Assembly (NCBI GenBank): GCA_031655335.1 | Contig: CP134226.1 | Span: 1 to 64,000 of the forward strand | Source: Thalassospiraceae bacterium LMO-SO8 | GTDB taxonomy: Bacteria > Pseudomonadota > Alphaproteobacteria > Rhodospirillales > Casp-alpha2 | Reading direction: 5' to 3' | DNA: 64,000 bases | In this document: piece by piece, positions 51,052 through 60,289 of the stretch | Layout: each line of letters starts with the position of its first letter | Numbering within the stretch: the first letter of the stretch is position 1 | Program-made: the position numbers and the translations under genes | The notes under the pieces: model-generated | Told to the model about the DNA's origin: nothing | What the model saw: the letters and a program-made list of their open reading frames with translations, nothing else | Database searches by the model: none

Positions 51052-52008
51052 TTAGGCCAGACCGTTGGCGCCCATTTTCAGGAATTTCTCGCGCCGCGCG
51101 CTGCGCAGGGCGTCACCGGGCAGGGCCGCCAGTTCGGCGAGCTGCTTGTCTATTTCCCTGCCGACGCTCTGAATCGCCTGGTCCCGTTCCCGGTGCGCGC
51201 CGCCCAGCGGTTCCGCCACGATGGCGTCGATCACGCCGAGGTCGGCCAGATCCTGGGCCGTCAGCTTGAGCGCGCCGGCCGCCGTTTCGGCCATGTCGCC
51301 GTCGCGCCACAGGATCGACGCACAGCCTTCGGGCGAAATCACGGAATAGACCGAATGTTCCATCATCACCACCACGTTGGCGGCGGCGAGCGCGATGGCG
51401 CCGCCGGACCCACCCTCGCCGATCACGACGGAGACGAAGGGAACCTTGATGCCGAAGCAGACTTCGATCGACCGGGCGATGGCTTCCGCCTGACCGCGGG
51501 CCTCGGCCTCGACCCCCGGATAGGCGCCGGGCGTATCGACCAGGGTGATGACCGGCAGGTTGAAGCGGTCGGCCAGCTTCATCAGGCGCTGCGCCTTGCG
51601 GTAGCCCTCGGGCTTGGCCATGCCGAAGTTGTGGCGCACGCGGGCGACCGTGTCGGAGCCCTTTTCATTGCCGATGACCACCACCGACTGGCCGCGGAAC
51701 CGGCCCATGCCGCCGACCACGGCCGGGTCTTCGGCGAACTGCCGGTCGCCCGCCAGGGGCGTGAAGTCGTCGATCAGGGAATTGATGTAGTCCATGGCAT
51801 GGGGGCGGTCGTGATGGCGCGCCACCTGCGTTTTCTGCCAGGGCGTCAGCTTCTGGTAGGTCGTGACCAGAAGCTTGTCGACCTTGGCCTGCATCTTGCC
51901 GACCTCGTCGGCGATGTTCATCTGGCCGTCGGACGAGAGGTGCCGAAGCTCCTCGATCTTGCCCTCAAGCTCGGCGATGGGCTTTTCGAAATCCAGGTAA
52001 TTGTGCAT
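51052..52008 (-). CDS. accA: Acetyl-CoA carboxylase carboxyltransferase subunit alpha
   Basis: The 318-residue protein matches Acc[19 protein letters not shown] at the start, [26 protein letters not shown] (oxyanion region) and [13 protein letters not shown]. With AccD it forms the carboxyltransferase that moves CO2 from biotin to acetyl-CoA for fatty-acid synthesis. AccBCD are not here, as usual. The next gene downstream is the MAPEG gene. Confidence 0.97.
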   Translation of the reverse strand: MHNYLDFEKPIAELEGKIEELRHLSSDGQMNIADEVGKMQAKVDKLLVTTYQKLTPWQKTQVARHHDRPHAMDYINSLIDDFTPLAGDRQFAEDPAVVGGMGRFRGQSVVVIGNEKGSDTVARVRHNFGMAKPEGYRKAQRLMKLADRFNLPVITLVDTPGAYPGVEAEARGQAEAIARSIEVCFGIKVPFVSVVIGEGGSGGAIALAAANVVVMMEHSVYSVISPEGCASILWRDGDMAETAAGALKLTAQDLADLGVIDAIVAEPLGGAHRERDQAIQSVGREIDKQLAELAALPGDALRSARREKFLKMGANGLA

Positions 52009-52068
52009 GTGCGTTTTCTAGCACAGGGTCGCGGGCCTTGGCGACGTGGAAAATCGCCGAATTCGCCG

Positions 52069-52419
52069 CTAAAACCGCTCCGCACCCGTTTTCCGCACGG
52101 CGTCGGGAAAATCCCGGTACAGGGCGAATTTCACCTGTGAAACCAGCCGGTTAACGCAATGATGCAGGCCCTCCACCGGCTCGGCCCGCGTCGCCACATG
52201 GCCGAAGGCTTCGTCCAACTGCGCCAGTCCCGTGACCTCGACCATGATGTGGAATTCGGGCAGGTCTTGCGGCCCCAGGCCCAGCTTGCGCCGGGTCAAC
52301 CGCCATTCCGCGATCTGGCCCTGATCCTTCAGATGGCCGAGATATTTGCCGACATGACCGGCGAATTCCAGATCGCCGACGCCGTCCTTCAGCGTGCACC
52401 AGATGTGATAGATATCCAT
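52069..52419 (-). CDS. Conserved hypothetical protein, 116 residues
   Basis: The product begins MDIYHIWCTLKDGVGDLEFAGHVGKYLGHLKDQGQIAEWRLTRRKLGLG and continues with LPEFHIMVEVTGLAQLDEAF, a pattern that resembles a ferredoxin-like dimeric alpha/beta barrel (short beta strand, helix, strand with conserved W and R). There is no signal or membrane segment. AAGG precedes the ATG by eight bases. It lies between accA and the EAL protein with its own short spacing; function unknown. Confidence 0.7.
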   Translation of the reverse strand: MDIYHIWCTLKDGVGDLEFAGHVGKYLGHLKDQGQIAEWRLTRRKLGLGPQDLPEFHIMVEVTGLAQLDEAFGHVATRAEPVEGLHHCVNRLVSQVKFALYRDFPDAVRKTGAERF

Positions 52420-52443
52420 GGCCGGAACCTTACGACATGAGGC

Positions 52444-54237
52444 CTATGAAGAAGCGGGTTCCGGTGCCGGCGCCGCGGCCGGGGCCGCCGGTGCGGCGGA
52501 CGCGGACGACGATGCATGGCTTGAGGTCAGCGGCCCCGTGGCCTTGGCCCCCGGCGCGGTCGAGGCCGCCAGTTTTTCGCGGAAATCGCTGAACTCGGCC
52601 AGATCGAACTTGGGCGGGCCGAACAGGAAGCCCTGCACGAAATCGATGCCGCAGGCGTGGCAGAACGACACCGTTTCCGGCGTATCGACCATTTCGGCGA
52701 TGGTCTCGACCTTCAGTTCGCGGCAGAACGACGCCAGCGCCGTGAGAAACGCCCGGCCGCGCTCGATCGCTTCCGCGTTCTTGACCACGGGGCCGTCGAT
52801 CTTCACCACGTCGACATCGATCGCGGACAGATATTGGAAGCTGGCCGCCCCGGCGCCGAAATCGTCCAGGCACACGGGATAGCCCATGCCGCGCAGGTTC
52901 TGGATGAATTCGTTGGCGGTTTCCAGATCCTCGACACGCGACGATTCAGTCAGTTCGAAGATCAGCTTGCCCTGGGTCCAGGGATTGGCCTTGAGGCGGT
53001 CCTGCAGGCCGTCGATGTAGCGCTTGTCGACGATCGAATTGCCCGAGATGTTGACCGCCACCGAGGCGAACATGGGGGCATCCTTGTTCTCGTCGATCCA
53101 GGCCATGACCTTGTCGATGACCGACAGGTCGAAGGCGCCGATCAGGCCGGTTTCCTCGGCAAAGGTGATGTACTTGTAAGGGCTTTCGCCGTGCTTGCCC
53201 TGGAACCGGGCCAGCGCCTCGTAATGGTGGATGACCCCGTCCTTGATGCCGATGATCGGGTGCATGGCCATGCGGAAATCGGATTTATTGACCACCCGGT
53301 TGAAGGTTTCCGCCGTTTCCATGGCGTCCTTGACCAGGTCGTCCATACTGCCCGACAGGGCCTCGAGCGACACCGCCCCGCCCTTGGACTTGGAAAATTC
53401 GTTGAGCGCGTGGATCACGCCCTTGGTCAGGTTTTCTTCGGTCAACCCCGCCGCGTCGCCGGTGTCGATGGTCGCCGAACCGACGGAGATGCCCTCGGCA
53501 TCGGGCGCGATGTTCTGGATCAGGGACGTGATGCGCGCCTTCATGGCATCGACGTCGAGGCCCTGCCCATGGACAACGCCGTACTTGCCGTCTCCCAGCT
53601 TGGCCGCCGCGTCGCCGTTGATCGACGACATCTTGAGCACAGAGCCCACCGCGCCCATCAGGTTCTCGCGTTGGGCCTCGTCCATGTCTTCCTGGGCTTC
53701 GGCCAAGCCGTCGAGTTCGACCAGGGTCATCTTGTCGGCCCCGTCGACGCCTTCGGCGAGCATCTTGGACGCCATCTTGCCGAAGCTGTCGGCGTCGTAG
53801 AGTCCCTCCTTGCCGGACTTCTTCAAGGACCTGTCCGAGGTCAGGCCCCCGGCGATATGGAACGCCAGGAAAAAACGGTTCTCCAGTTCCGGATTGCGGT
53901 AGCCGCAGGTCACCAAGGGTTGGGAATTGCCGTTGCCCCCCTTGAAGCGCAGATGGATGTTGTCGAACCGGCCGGTGCGGGCGATGGCGTCGAGCATCTG
54001 TTCGGCGAGCGGGCGATCCTCGTCGGCGATGATGTCGAGGATGGGCATGCCCTTGAGCGTACGCGGGTCCTTGCCCGTTAAAAGCGGCAGGATGCCGCCG
54101 GCGAAGGTGATGGTGCGGTCGCTGTCCAGCTCGATGATGGCTTCGGCCCAGCAGAAGGAGAACGCAATGAACCGCTCCCGATCCGAATACCGGCGCGCTC
54201 CCTGCTCTTCTTGCGCGGACGTTTCCGCCATGTCCAT
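52444..54237 (-). CDS. Cytoplasmic c-di-GMP phosphodiesterase: PAS, degenerate GGDEF-like, EAL
   Basis: The 597-residue protein has an N-terminal PAS-like domain (IIELDSDRTITFAGG), a middle region that resembles a worn GGDEF domain without its signature (AAAKLGDGKYGVVHG), then an EAL domain (about 315-560): YEALARF, VAVNISGNSI, FELTESSRV, CLDDFGAGAASF, VVKIDGPVV, VETIAEMVD and FVQGFLFG. The metal/catalytic residues (E of EAL, N, E, the DD pair, K, E, Q) are present, so it probably hydrolyses c-di-GMP. The C-terminal 40 residues are Ala/Pro/Ser-rich. No membrane segments, so the signal is internal. Confidence 0.9.
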   Translation of the reverse strand: MDMAETSAQEEQGARRYSDRERFIAFSFCWAEAIIELDSDRTITFAGGILPLLTGKDPRTLKGMPILDIIADEDRPLAEQMLDAIARTGRFDNIHLRFKGGNGNSQPLVTCGYRNPELENRFFLAFHIAGGLTSDRSLKKSGKEGLYDADSFGKMASKMLAEGVDGADKMTLVELDGLAEAQEDMDEAQRENLMGAVGSVLKMSSINGDAAAKLGDGKYGVVHGQGLDVDAMKARITSLIQNIAPDAEGISVGSATIDTGDAAGLTEENLTKGVIHALNEFSKSKGGAVSLEALSGSMDDLVKDAMETAETFNRVVNKSDFRMAMHPIIGIKDGVIHHYEALARFQGKHGESPYKYITFAEETGLIGAFDLSVIDKVMAWIDENKDAPMFASVAVNISGNSIVDKRYIDGLQDRLKANPWTQGKLIFELTESSRVEDLETANEFIQNLRGMGYPVCLDDFGAGAASFQYLSAIDVDVVKIDGPVVKNAEAIERGRAFLTALASFCRELKVETIAEMVDTPETVSFCHACGIDFVQGFLFGPPKFDLAEFSDFREKLAASTAPGAKATGPLTSSHASSSASAAPAAPAAAPAPEPASS

Positions 54238-54334
54238 CCCTGCCCTGGTGTTTTGCGGGCATTATAGGAATCTTATGCGGACGATGAACATCCCTACTTT
54301 CGCCATAAGTTCGGCGTCCTGGGGACAGAAACGA

Positions 54335-54370
54335 AAACGGCGGGTCCCAAATCCTGGGAACCCGCCGTTT
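54335..54370 (-). terminator. Terminator of the malyl-CoA lyase gene
   Basis: AAACGGCGGGT...ACCCGCCGTTT with an inner CCCA/TGGG pair; on the minus strand it is followed by TTTTCGTTT. It lies about 30 bases after the lyase stop codon. Confidence 0.85.
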
Positions 54371-54397
54371 GTTGTTCGAAAACGCCGAACAGGCAGA

Positions 54398-55375
54398 TCA
54401 GGAACCTTTGATCTGCGCCGCCTTTTCCACCAGCACCTTGGCCTGGCGGATGGAGGCGAGATCGATCAGGCGACCATCGAGGGACACCGCCCCCTTGCCT
54501 TCCTTCTGCGCCTGTTCCATGGCGTCGAGGATGCGCTGGGCCTGGGTCACTTCCTTTTCCGACGGGCTGAACAGGTCGTTGGCCAGATCGATCTGCGACG
54601 GATGGATCGCCCACTTGCCTTCGCAGCCGAGGGTCGAGGCGCGCATGGCCTGGGCCTTGTAGCCGTCGGGATCGGAGAAATCGCCGAACGGGCCGTCGAT
54701 CGGGCGCAGGCCGTTGGCGCGCGCGACGACGACCATCTTGGCGATCGGGTAATGCCACATGTCGCCCCAGTGAACGTCGCGGTTTCCGGCGTCGTCGGGA
54801 TCGGTGAGGACAGCGTAATCCCGGTTCGGACCACCGATGACCGTGGTCCGCGCCTTGGTCGAGGCCGCGTAGTCGGCGACGCCGAAATGCAGGGATTCGT
54901 TACGCTTGGACGCCTGGGCGATTTCCGCCAGGTTCTGCATGCCGAGCGCCGTTTCGATGATCAGCTCGAAGCCGATGCGCTTGGACGCCTTGGTCGCGTC
55001 CTCAATCTGGGTCACCATCATGTCGATGGCATAGACGTCCGATGCCGTGCCGACCTTGGGGATCATGATCAGGTCCAGCTTGCCGGGCGCCCCTTCAAGA
55101 ATCTCGACCAGATCGCGGTACATGTAATGGGTGTCCAGGCCGTTGATGCGCATGGAAACCTGCTTGCCCGACCAATCCAGATCGTTCAGGGCGGCGATGA
55201 TGTTCTTGCGCGCAGGGGCCTTGTCGTCCGGCGCGACGGCGTCTTCCAGGTCCAGAAACACCACGTCGGCGTTGCTTTTGGCGGCCTTCTCCATGAACGT
55301 GGGGTTGGAGCCGGGAACGGCCAGTTCACTGCGGTTCAGGCGCCCCGGCGCCTGCTCGACGATATGAAAGCTCAT
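54398..55375 (-). CDS. mcl1: L-malyl-CoA / beta-methylmalyl-CoA lyase (HpcH/HpaI family)
   Basis: About 325 residues from the ATG with AGGAGATTCAG upstream. It closely matches Rhodobacter Mcl1: NRSELAVPGSNPTFMEKAAKS, ADVVFLDLEDAVAPDDKA, SMRINGLDTHYMYRDLVEILE, DLIMIPKVG, VIGGPNRDYA and GCEGKWAIHPSQI. It cleaves malyl-CoA or methylmalyl-CoA into glyoxylate and acyl-CoA, part of the ethylmalonyl-CoA and related pathways. The PLP/GntR cluster and the 2-hydroxyacid dehydrogenase (a candidate glyoxylate reductase) lie nearby, suggesting glyoxylate metabolism, though no other pathway genes are in the window. Confidence 0.93.
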   Translation of the reverse strand: MSFHIVEQAPGRLNRSELAVPGSNPTFMEKAAKSNADVVFLDLEDAVAPDDKAPARKNIIAALNDLDWSGKQVSMRINGLDTHYMYRDLVEILEGAPGKLDLIMIPKVGTASDVYAIDMMVTQIEDATKASKRIGFELIIETALGMQNLAEIAQASKRNESLHFGVADYAASTKARTTVIGGPNRDYAVLTDPDDAGNRDVHWGDMWHYPIAKMVVVARANGLRPIDGPFGDFSDPDGYKAQAMRASTLGCEGKWAIHPSQIDLANDLFSPSEKEVTQAQRILDAMEQAQKEGKGAVSLDGRLIDLASIRQAKVLVEKAAQIKGS

Positions 55376-55561
55376 CTGAATCTCCTGCGTCCGAATGGGC
55401 GGCGCCTCCTTGATTATGTGGAAGCCGGTCGGCACCGCCGCTTATGAATTGTTATTTCGCGGGCGCAACATAGCCAGCCCCCCCATCTGCCGCAAGGGCA
55501 AATCAGCCGGGAATGGAAGGCTTACCGCAATGCGGAAAACATGGCCTTGTCCTTGCGGAGC

Positions 55562-56848
55562 CTATTCGGCGGCGACGCGAGGCACCGACGCCTCCGCCCC
55601 CTTCAGCAGCCGGGCCAGGGCGTCCGTGTCGCCGATGATCTCGCCGAGCTTGCCGATCGACGCGTCGATGGCCCGGGCGAAGGCGTCCGCCCCGCCGACC
55701 GCCGCCAGCACCTGGGGCGAGATGAATTTCAGCATCAGCGCCGAGGTTCCCGGCGGAATGCCCGCGAAATGCACGGTCAGGATGCCGTAATCGCGGAGCA
55801 GCAGCATGGCGAGCGCCGCCGTCGCCTCGTAAGGCACGCAGGGTGCCTCGTTGATGCCGGACCGCGCCATGGCCATTTCAAGAATGTCCTCGGCCTTCAA
55901 TTGCGCCGTCACCGGCGTGACGTGCACGCGGTCGGCACCCAGGGCTGCCACCACCGCGTCGCGCACGGTCATGGTGCAGGCGACCAGGTCCCGGACCTTG
56001 TCGTCGCTGTAGTATTTCAGCGACCGCACGACCTGTGGATACAGCATGGCGCGGGCCTCGATCCCCATTTCATAGGCGCGGGCCCGCATGGCCGCGATGA
56101 CGGACGCCTCGCCGCCGATCAAGCCCAGGCGCGGGCCCAGGGTGCCGTACTTGTCCAGGCCCGTGCAGGCGACCGTGACGGGCAGTTCCAGGGTGCGCGA
56201 CTGGCCGAAACAGGCCGGGCCGACGCGGGCGCCGCCGGCATCATCGACGATCACCGGAATGCCCCGGCCATGGGCGATGTCCGCCGCCCGGCGCAGGTCG
56301 GCCTCGTCCAGAATCTGGTAGCTGACCGCAAGGCGCGTCAGGAACAGGGCCCCCGGCTTGGGGTCCGCGGTCAACGCGGCCTCGACGTCCTTGATATCCG
56401 TCAGGTCGGTGAAGGTCGCCCGCGCGTGCTTGACCGCGCGCTGCACCGCCGGGTGGCTGTAGGTCGGGGAATACCCGATGACGTGCGATCCTTCGGGCAC
56501 GACCACGTCGGCCGCGATCAGCAAACCGGCGGTCAGCCGGTTGGTCATCATGATGTCGTGGCGGTCGCCGTCGCCGCCGAACATCTTCAATCCCAAGTCA
56601 CGCAATTCGTCGGTCAGCAGCGCCGCCGCCAACTCGTCGTCGAGCAAACGCTCCTCACCGGGTTCCACCGACAAGCAGCGTTCCAGGCCCGAGGCGTTGA
56701 CCGTGTCCTGGCCCTTGGCCTCGCGCGCCCGGATGTGTTCCCAGGCGGCCCGCAGCTTGGCCAGATCGTCGGCGGTCGAGGATAGGATATCGCCGCGCGC
56801 ATAAGACAGGCCGGGCGCGAAATCATTGCCGAAACGGTCTTGGGTCAT
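55562..56848 (-). CDS. PLP-dependent enzyme of the SelA/DgaE-like fold
   Basis: About 428 residues from the ATG in MTQDRFGNDFAPG; a longer frame to 56905 overlaps the divergent promoter. It looks like a fold-type-I PLP enzyme: VIGYSPTYSHPAVQRAV, VIVDDAGGARVGP (D202/D203 for the pyridine ring) and the Schiff-base lysine K233 in CTGLDKYGTLGPRLG, the arrangement found in SelA and in D-glucosaminate-6-phosphate ammonia-lyase-like enzymes. Substrate unknown. It is divergent from the FCD-type GntR gene, which probably controls it. Confidence 0.85.
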   Translation of the reverse strand: MTQDRFGNDFAPGLSYARGDILSSTADDLAKLRAAWEHIRAREAKGQDTVNASGLERCLSVEPGEERLLDDELAAALLTDELRDLGLKMFGGDGDRHDIMMTNRLTAGLLIAADVVVPEGSHVIGYSPTYSHPAVQRAVKHARATFTDLTDIKDVEAALTADPKPGALFLTRLAVSYQILDEADLRRAADIAHGRGIPVIVDDAGGARVGPACFGQSRTLELPVTVACTGLDKYGTLGPRLGLIGGEASVIAAMRARAYEMGIEARAMLYPQVVRSLKYYSDDKVRDLVACTMTVRDAVVAALGADRVHVTPVTAQLKAEDILEMAMARSGINEAPCVPYEATAALAMLLLRDYGILTVHFAGIPPGTSALMLKFISPQVLAAVGGADAFARAIDASIGKLGEIIGDTDALARLLKGAEASVPRVAAE

Positions 56849-56865
56849 GGGGGTGGGTCCTGTGC

Positions 56866-56920
56866 TTGAAGGTGTTGGATCAATTGATATGTCTATACTG
56901 CACATCTGACATTGTTAAAA
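56866..56920. promoter_or_regulatory. Divergent promoter region of the PLP enzyme and GntR genes
   Basis: It includes TATACT at 56894-56899 (plus-strand -10-like) and a loose inverted repeat ATGT...ACAT around 56888-56905 that a GntR regulator could occupy. The gap between the two start codons is about 100 bases. Confidence 0.4.
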
Positions 56921-56947
56921 GATGAATCTGATGCTATCAAATTCTCC

Positions 56948-57652
56948 ATGGAAAAACCCAAGCTCAGCGATCTGGTCTACGGCCGCATCCGCTTCGACAT
57001 CATCCAAGGCGCCCTGCCACCCGGGCTGGACCTGACGGAACAGGAGTTCTGCCGGCGTTACGACGCGACGCTGGCCACCGTGCGGGTCGCCCTGATCCGC
57101 CTTGCCCACGACGGCCTGATCCTGGCCGCCCCGCGCAAGGGCTACACCGTGTCCCGCGTCACCGTCCGCGACATCCAGGAAGTGTTCGACTTTCGCCTGT
57201 TGATCGAGCTGGCGGCCGCGGGCATGGCGGCGGAGATGATCACCGCCGACGACCTTCGAACGCTGGACGCCATCGCCCGCGACGCGGCCAAGCCCGAGGT
57301 CAACCGCTCCCGCCCCGCCATGTTCGAGGCCGACCGCCGGTTCCGCCTGGCGGTGCTGGGCATCACCGGCAACCGGCGCGCGGCGGATGCCCTGGCGCCC
57401 ATGCTCGACTGGTCGGAACGCATCGTCTCTCTACTATGGTCCGACGACGTCATCATTCCCCGCCTGCGCGCCGGGGTCGAGGGCGCGCTGCGGGCGTTGC
57501 GCAGCGGCGAGAAGAAAAAGGCCGAAGCCCAGGCCTACGTCACCCTGACCGACATGCGCGACGAACTTCTGGGCCAAGTGATGGTGTCCGATCCCGTGCG
57601 CGACCTGGACATCTATCAGCCCGCCGTGGAGGCACCCCCTCGACAAGGCTAG
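56948..57652 (+). CDS. FCD-type GntR transcriptional regulator
   Basis: About 234 residues from the ATG; a TTG 12 codons earlier is the alternative. No Shine-Dalgarno is seen. The winged helix (DLVYGRIRFDIIQGALPPGLDLTEQEFCRRYDATLATVRVALIRLAHDGLILAAPRKGYTVS) is followed by an FCD ligand domain (DIQEVFDFRLLIELAAAGMAAEMITADDL). FCD regulators bind organic acids with a metal. It is divergent from the PLP enzyme gene and upstream of the 2-hydroxyacid dehydrogenase gene, so all three probably serve one pathway. The palindrome upstream of the MmgE/PrpD gene is of the type such proteins bind. Confidence 0.92.
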   Translation: MEKPKLSDLVYGRIRFDIIQGALPPGLDLTEQEFCRRYDATLATVRVALIRLAHDGLILAAPRKGYTVSRVTVRDIQEVFDFRLLIELAAAGMAAEMITADDLRTLDAIARDAAKPEVNRSRPAMFEADRRFRLAVLGITGNRRAADALAPMLDWSERIVSLLWSDDVIIPRLRAGVEGALRALRSGEKKKAEAQAYVTLTDMRDELLGQVMVSDPVRDLDIYQPAVEAPPRQG

Positions 57653-57698
57653 ACGCCGTGGTGTACCCCCAAAGCCGACAACCTGATGGGAGGAAACC

Positions 57699-58664
57699 AT
57701 GGCCGCCAAACCGACCGTACTCGTCACCCGCAAACTGCCGGACGCAGTGCACGCGCGGCTGTCGCGCGATTACGACGCGCGCCTGAACCCGGAAGACAAG
57801 CTTTATACAAAAGACGCACTGATCGAAGCAGCCCAGGACGTGGACGCCATCCTGCCCTGCCATACGGAACACTTCACGGAAGAGGTCTTCGCCAAGCTGC
57901 CCGAGCGCATGAAGATCATCGCCAATTTCTCCGTCGGCTATGACCATGTCGATGTCGAGGCGGCGAAGAAACACGGCGTCATCGTCACCAACACGCCCGA
58001 GGTTCTGTCCGACGCCACGGCGGAAACGACCATCCTGCTCATGCTCGGCGCGGCGCGGCGCGCCAGCGAGGGCGAACGGTTGGTGCGGTCCGGCGGTTGG
58101 AAGGACTGGTCGCCGGCCTTCATGGTCGGCCTGGGCGTCACCGGCAAGCGGCTGGGCATTCTCGGCATGGGCCGGGTCGGCCAGGCGGTCGCCGATCTGG
58201 CGCGCGCCTTCCGCATGGAAATCCATTACCACAACCGCTCGCGCCTCACCCCGGACAAGGAGAAGGGCGCGGTTTGGCACGACAGCCTGGACTCCATGCT
58301 GCCGCATTGCGATTTCCTCACGCTCCACTGCAACGTGACAGCGGAAACCCGCGGCATCATGAACGCCGCCCGCTTTGCCCTGCTGCCCGACGGCGCGGTG
58401 CTGGCCAACGCGGCCCGGGGGGCGGTGATCGACGACGACGCGCTGATCGACGCCCTGAAATCGGGCAAGCTGTTCGCGGCGGGAATCGATGCCTACAACA
58501 ACGAACCCAACGTCGATAAGCGGCTGATCGCCCTCGACAACACGTTCCTTTTGCCGCACATCGGCAGCGCCAATCGGGAAACCCGTGACGCCATGGGGTT
58601 CCGCGCACTCGATAATCTCGACGCCTATTTCGCCGGCCGCGCCCCCGGCGACCGGGTCGCCTGA
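57699..58664 (+). CDS. D-2-hydroxyacid dehydrogenase (glyoxylate/hydroxypyruvate reductase type)
   Basis: The 321-residue protein starts after GGGAGGAAACC. It has the NAD(P)-binding LGILGMGRVGQAVADLA, catalytic Arg in NAARGA, Glu in YNNEPN and His in LLPHIGSA. The sequence between (NFSVGYDHVDVEAAKKHGVIVTNTPEVLSDATAE) fits the GhrB/GyaR group. It would reduce glyoxylate or hydroxypyruvate, or act on another 2-keto acid. It follows the GntR gene after 46 bases on the same strand. Confidence 0.9.
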   Translation: MAAKPTVLVTRKLPDAVHARLSRDYDARLNPEDKLYTKDALIEAAQDVDAILPCHTEHFTEEVFAKLPERMKIIANFSVGYDHVDVEAAKKHGVIVTNTPEVLSDATAETTILLMLGAARRASEGERLVRSGGWKDWSPAFMVGLGVTGKRLGILGMGRVGQAVADLARAFRMEIHYHNRSRLTPDKEKGAVWHDSLDSMLPHCDFLTLHCNVTAETRGIMNAARFALLPDGAVLANAARGAVIDDDALIDALKSGKLFAAGIDAYNNEPNVDKRLIALDNTFLLPHIGSANRETRDAMGFRALDNLDAYFAGRAPGDRVA

Positions 58665-59076
58665 GACACTGTAATCAGCACGGTATTCCGTATCGTGAAA
58701 AACACCCGCGGCCCGGCAAGCGCGGCGACGGCGGTCGGGCTGGCCGTTCTGGACCACGAATTCCCGCCGTACGCGGCCCGGAATCTTGATCCCTCCCCCC
58801 TGTAACGCCCCCTCTACGAATCCGGGTCGCGTTGTCCGCAGGAAAAGTCCTACAGGGAAAAAGCCTTGCCTTCGCGTTGCGTATTGGGAAGATTCCCGAC
58901 AGGATATAACGGTTCCCCACCACTAATGGTTCGGGAGCGGTTGTAACCGGGCCCGGGGGATTGCAAAAAAAATCAACACGACGACTTGGGCTGTTCATTA
59001 AACGCGCGAACATCGCGCAAATTATACCCATCGGCGGATGGTGGTTGTCCGCTGATTATTAATTGGGAGGAAACAC
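58665..59076. other. 412-base intergenic region upstream of the TRAP operon
   Basis: No convincing gene; a leftward frame at 58675-59031 has no family and poor codon character. Features seen: the inverted repeat GCGCGA-ACA-TCGCGC at 59004-59018, TTATAC at 59022-59027, and the ribosome site GGGAGGAAACAC before the DctP gene. The rest (58700-58980) is plain. Confidence 0.6.
59004..59018 (+). promoter_or_regulatory. Inverted-repeat operator in the TRAP operon promoter
   Basis: GCGCGA-ACA-TCGCGC is a perfect 6+3+6 inverted repeat that falls between a weak -35 (TTAAAC, 58998-59003) and a -10 (TTATAC, 59022-59027) with an 18-base spacer. This is the classical place for a repressor. No regulator gene for it is adjacent. 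Confidence 0.6.
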
Positions 59077-60183
59077 ATGACGACCACGAAAGTGAACCGG
59101 CGTAAGTTCCTTAAAGGCGGCGCCGTTGCCGCCGGAGCGACTGCTGCTACTCTTGCCATGCCGAACATCGCGACGGCGGCCCCCACGGTTCTGAAAATTC
59201 AGGCCGCCTGGGGCGGTGGCATCTTCCTTGAAAACGCCAAAAGCTATGTCGAACGCGTCAACGCGATGGCCGGCAAGGGCCTGAAGCTCGACCTGCTGTC
59301 CGTCAACTCGGTCGTGAAGACCAGCCAGATGCAGGACGCCGTCCATCGTGGCGTTCTCGACGGCGCCCACTACGTGCCGGCCTACTGGTATTCCAAATCG
59401 AAAGCGGCGTCGCTGTTCGGCACCGGCCCCTGCTTCGGCTGGTCGGCGCAGGAAATGCTCGGCTGGATCCACTACGGCGGCGGTAAGGCCCTGTTCGAGG
59501 AACTGATGAAGAGCCTCGGCCTGAACCTGGTCAGCTTCTTCAACAGCCCGATGCCCGCACAGCCCTTCGGTTGGTTCAAGGAGGAAATGAAAGACGCCTC
59601 CCAGATGAAGGGCCTCAAGTACCGCACCGTCGGCCTGGCGGCCAACGTCTTGCAGGAAATGGGCATGTCGGTCGTTCAGTTGCCGGGCGGCGAAATTCAG
59701 CCCGCCATGAAGAGCGGCCTGATCGACGCGGCCGAGTTCAACAACCCGACCTCGGACAAAGACTTCGGGATGCAGGACGTTTCCAAGCACTACCATCTGG
59801 CCAGCTTCCACCAGTCGCAGGAATGCTTCGAAATCACCTTCAACAAGAAGAAGTTCGATGCCCTGTCGAAGGAACTTCAGGCGATCCTGGAATATGCTTC
59901 GGAAGCGGAAAACTCCAACTTCTACTGGAACAACACGCTCCGTTACGCCGATGACCTGATCGCGCTGAAGGAAAAGCACGGCGTCAATGTCTACCGGACG
60001 CCCGAATCCATCATGGCCGAACAATTGAAGGCCTGGGATGTGATCGTGAAGCAGATCTCCGACGAAGATCCGTTCTTCGCCAAGGTCGTTGCCTCGCAGA
60101 AGACCTATGCCAAGAAGGTCATGGGCTATCTGCTGCTGAACCAGCCCGATTACGAGCTGGCCTACAAGCACCACTTCGGTTGA
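59077..60183 (+). CDS. TRAP transporter solute-binding protein DctP family, Tat-type signal
   Basis: The 368-residue protein has a Tat signal with NRRKFLK at residues 7-13, then GGAVAAGATAATLAMPNIATAA. The mature domain has the DctP-type fold (KIQAAWGGGIFLENAKSYVERVNAMAGKGLKLDLLSVNSV, FGWSAQEMLGWIHYGGG, GLKYRTVGLAANVLQEMGMSVVQLPGGEIQPAMKSGLIDAAEFNNP). The LRWRA-like arginine is replaced by KYRTVG, typical of the group binding 2-oxo acids and related organic acids as dimers. The Tat route for a TRAP binding protein is known in this group. It is first in an operon with the two permeases. Confidence 0.93.
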   Translation: MTTTKVNRRKFLKGGAVAAGATAATLAMPNIATAAPTVLKIQAAWGGGIFLENAKSYVERVNAMAGKGLKLDLLSVNSVVKTSQMQDAVHRGVLDGAHYVPAYWYSKSKAASLFGTGPCFGWSAQEMLGWIHYGGGKALFEELMKSLGLNLVSFFNSPMPAQPFGWFKEEMKDASQMKGLKYRTVGLAANVLQEMGMSVVQLPGGEIQPAMKSGLIDAAEFNNPTSDKDFGMQDVSKHYHLASFHQSQECFEITFNKKKFDALSKELQAILEYASEAENSNFYWNNTLRYADDLIALKEKHGVNVYRTPESIMAEQLKAWDVIVKQISDEDPFFAKVVASQKTYAKKVMGYLLLNQPDYELAYKHHFG

Positions 60184-60289
60184 TCTGATCCTTTTTTCCA
60201 GGATCAATCCGGAAAAATTCGGTATTGAGGGGCAGCCTTAACCGGCTGTCCCTCACATATCTGAGCCATCAAGGGCGGGAAACCAAGCC

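Noticed and set aside
58675-59031. 118-residue leftward frame between the dehydrogenase and TRAP genes
   Set aside because: No recognisable domain, poor codon character, overlaps the TRAP promoter region.
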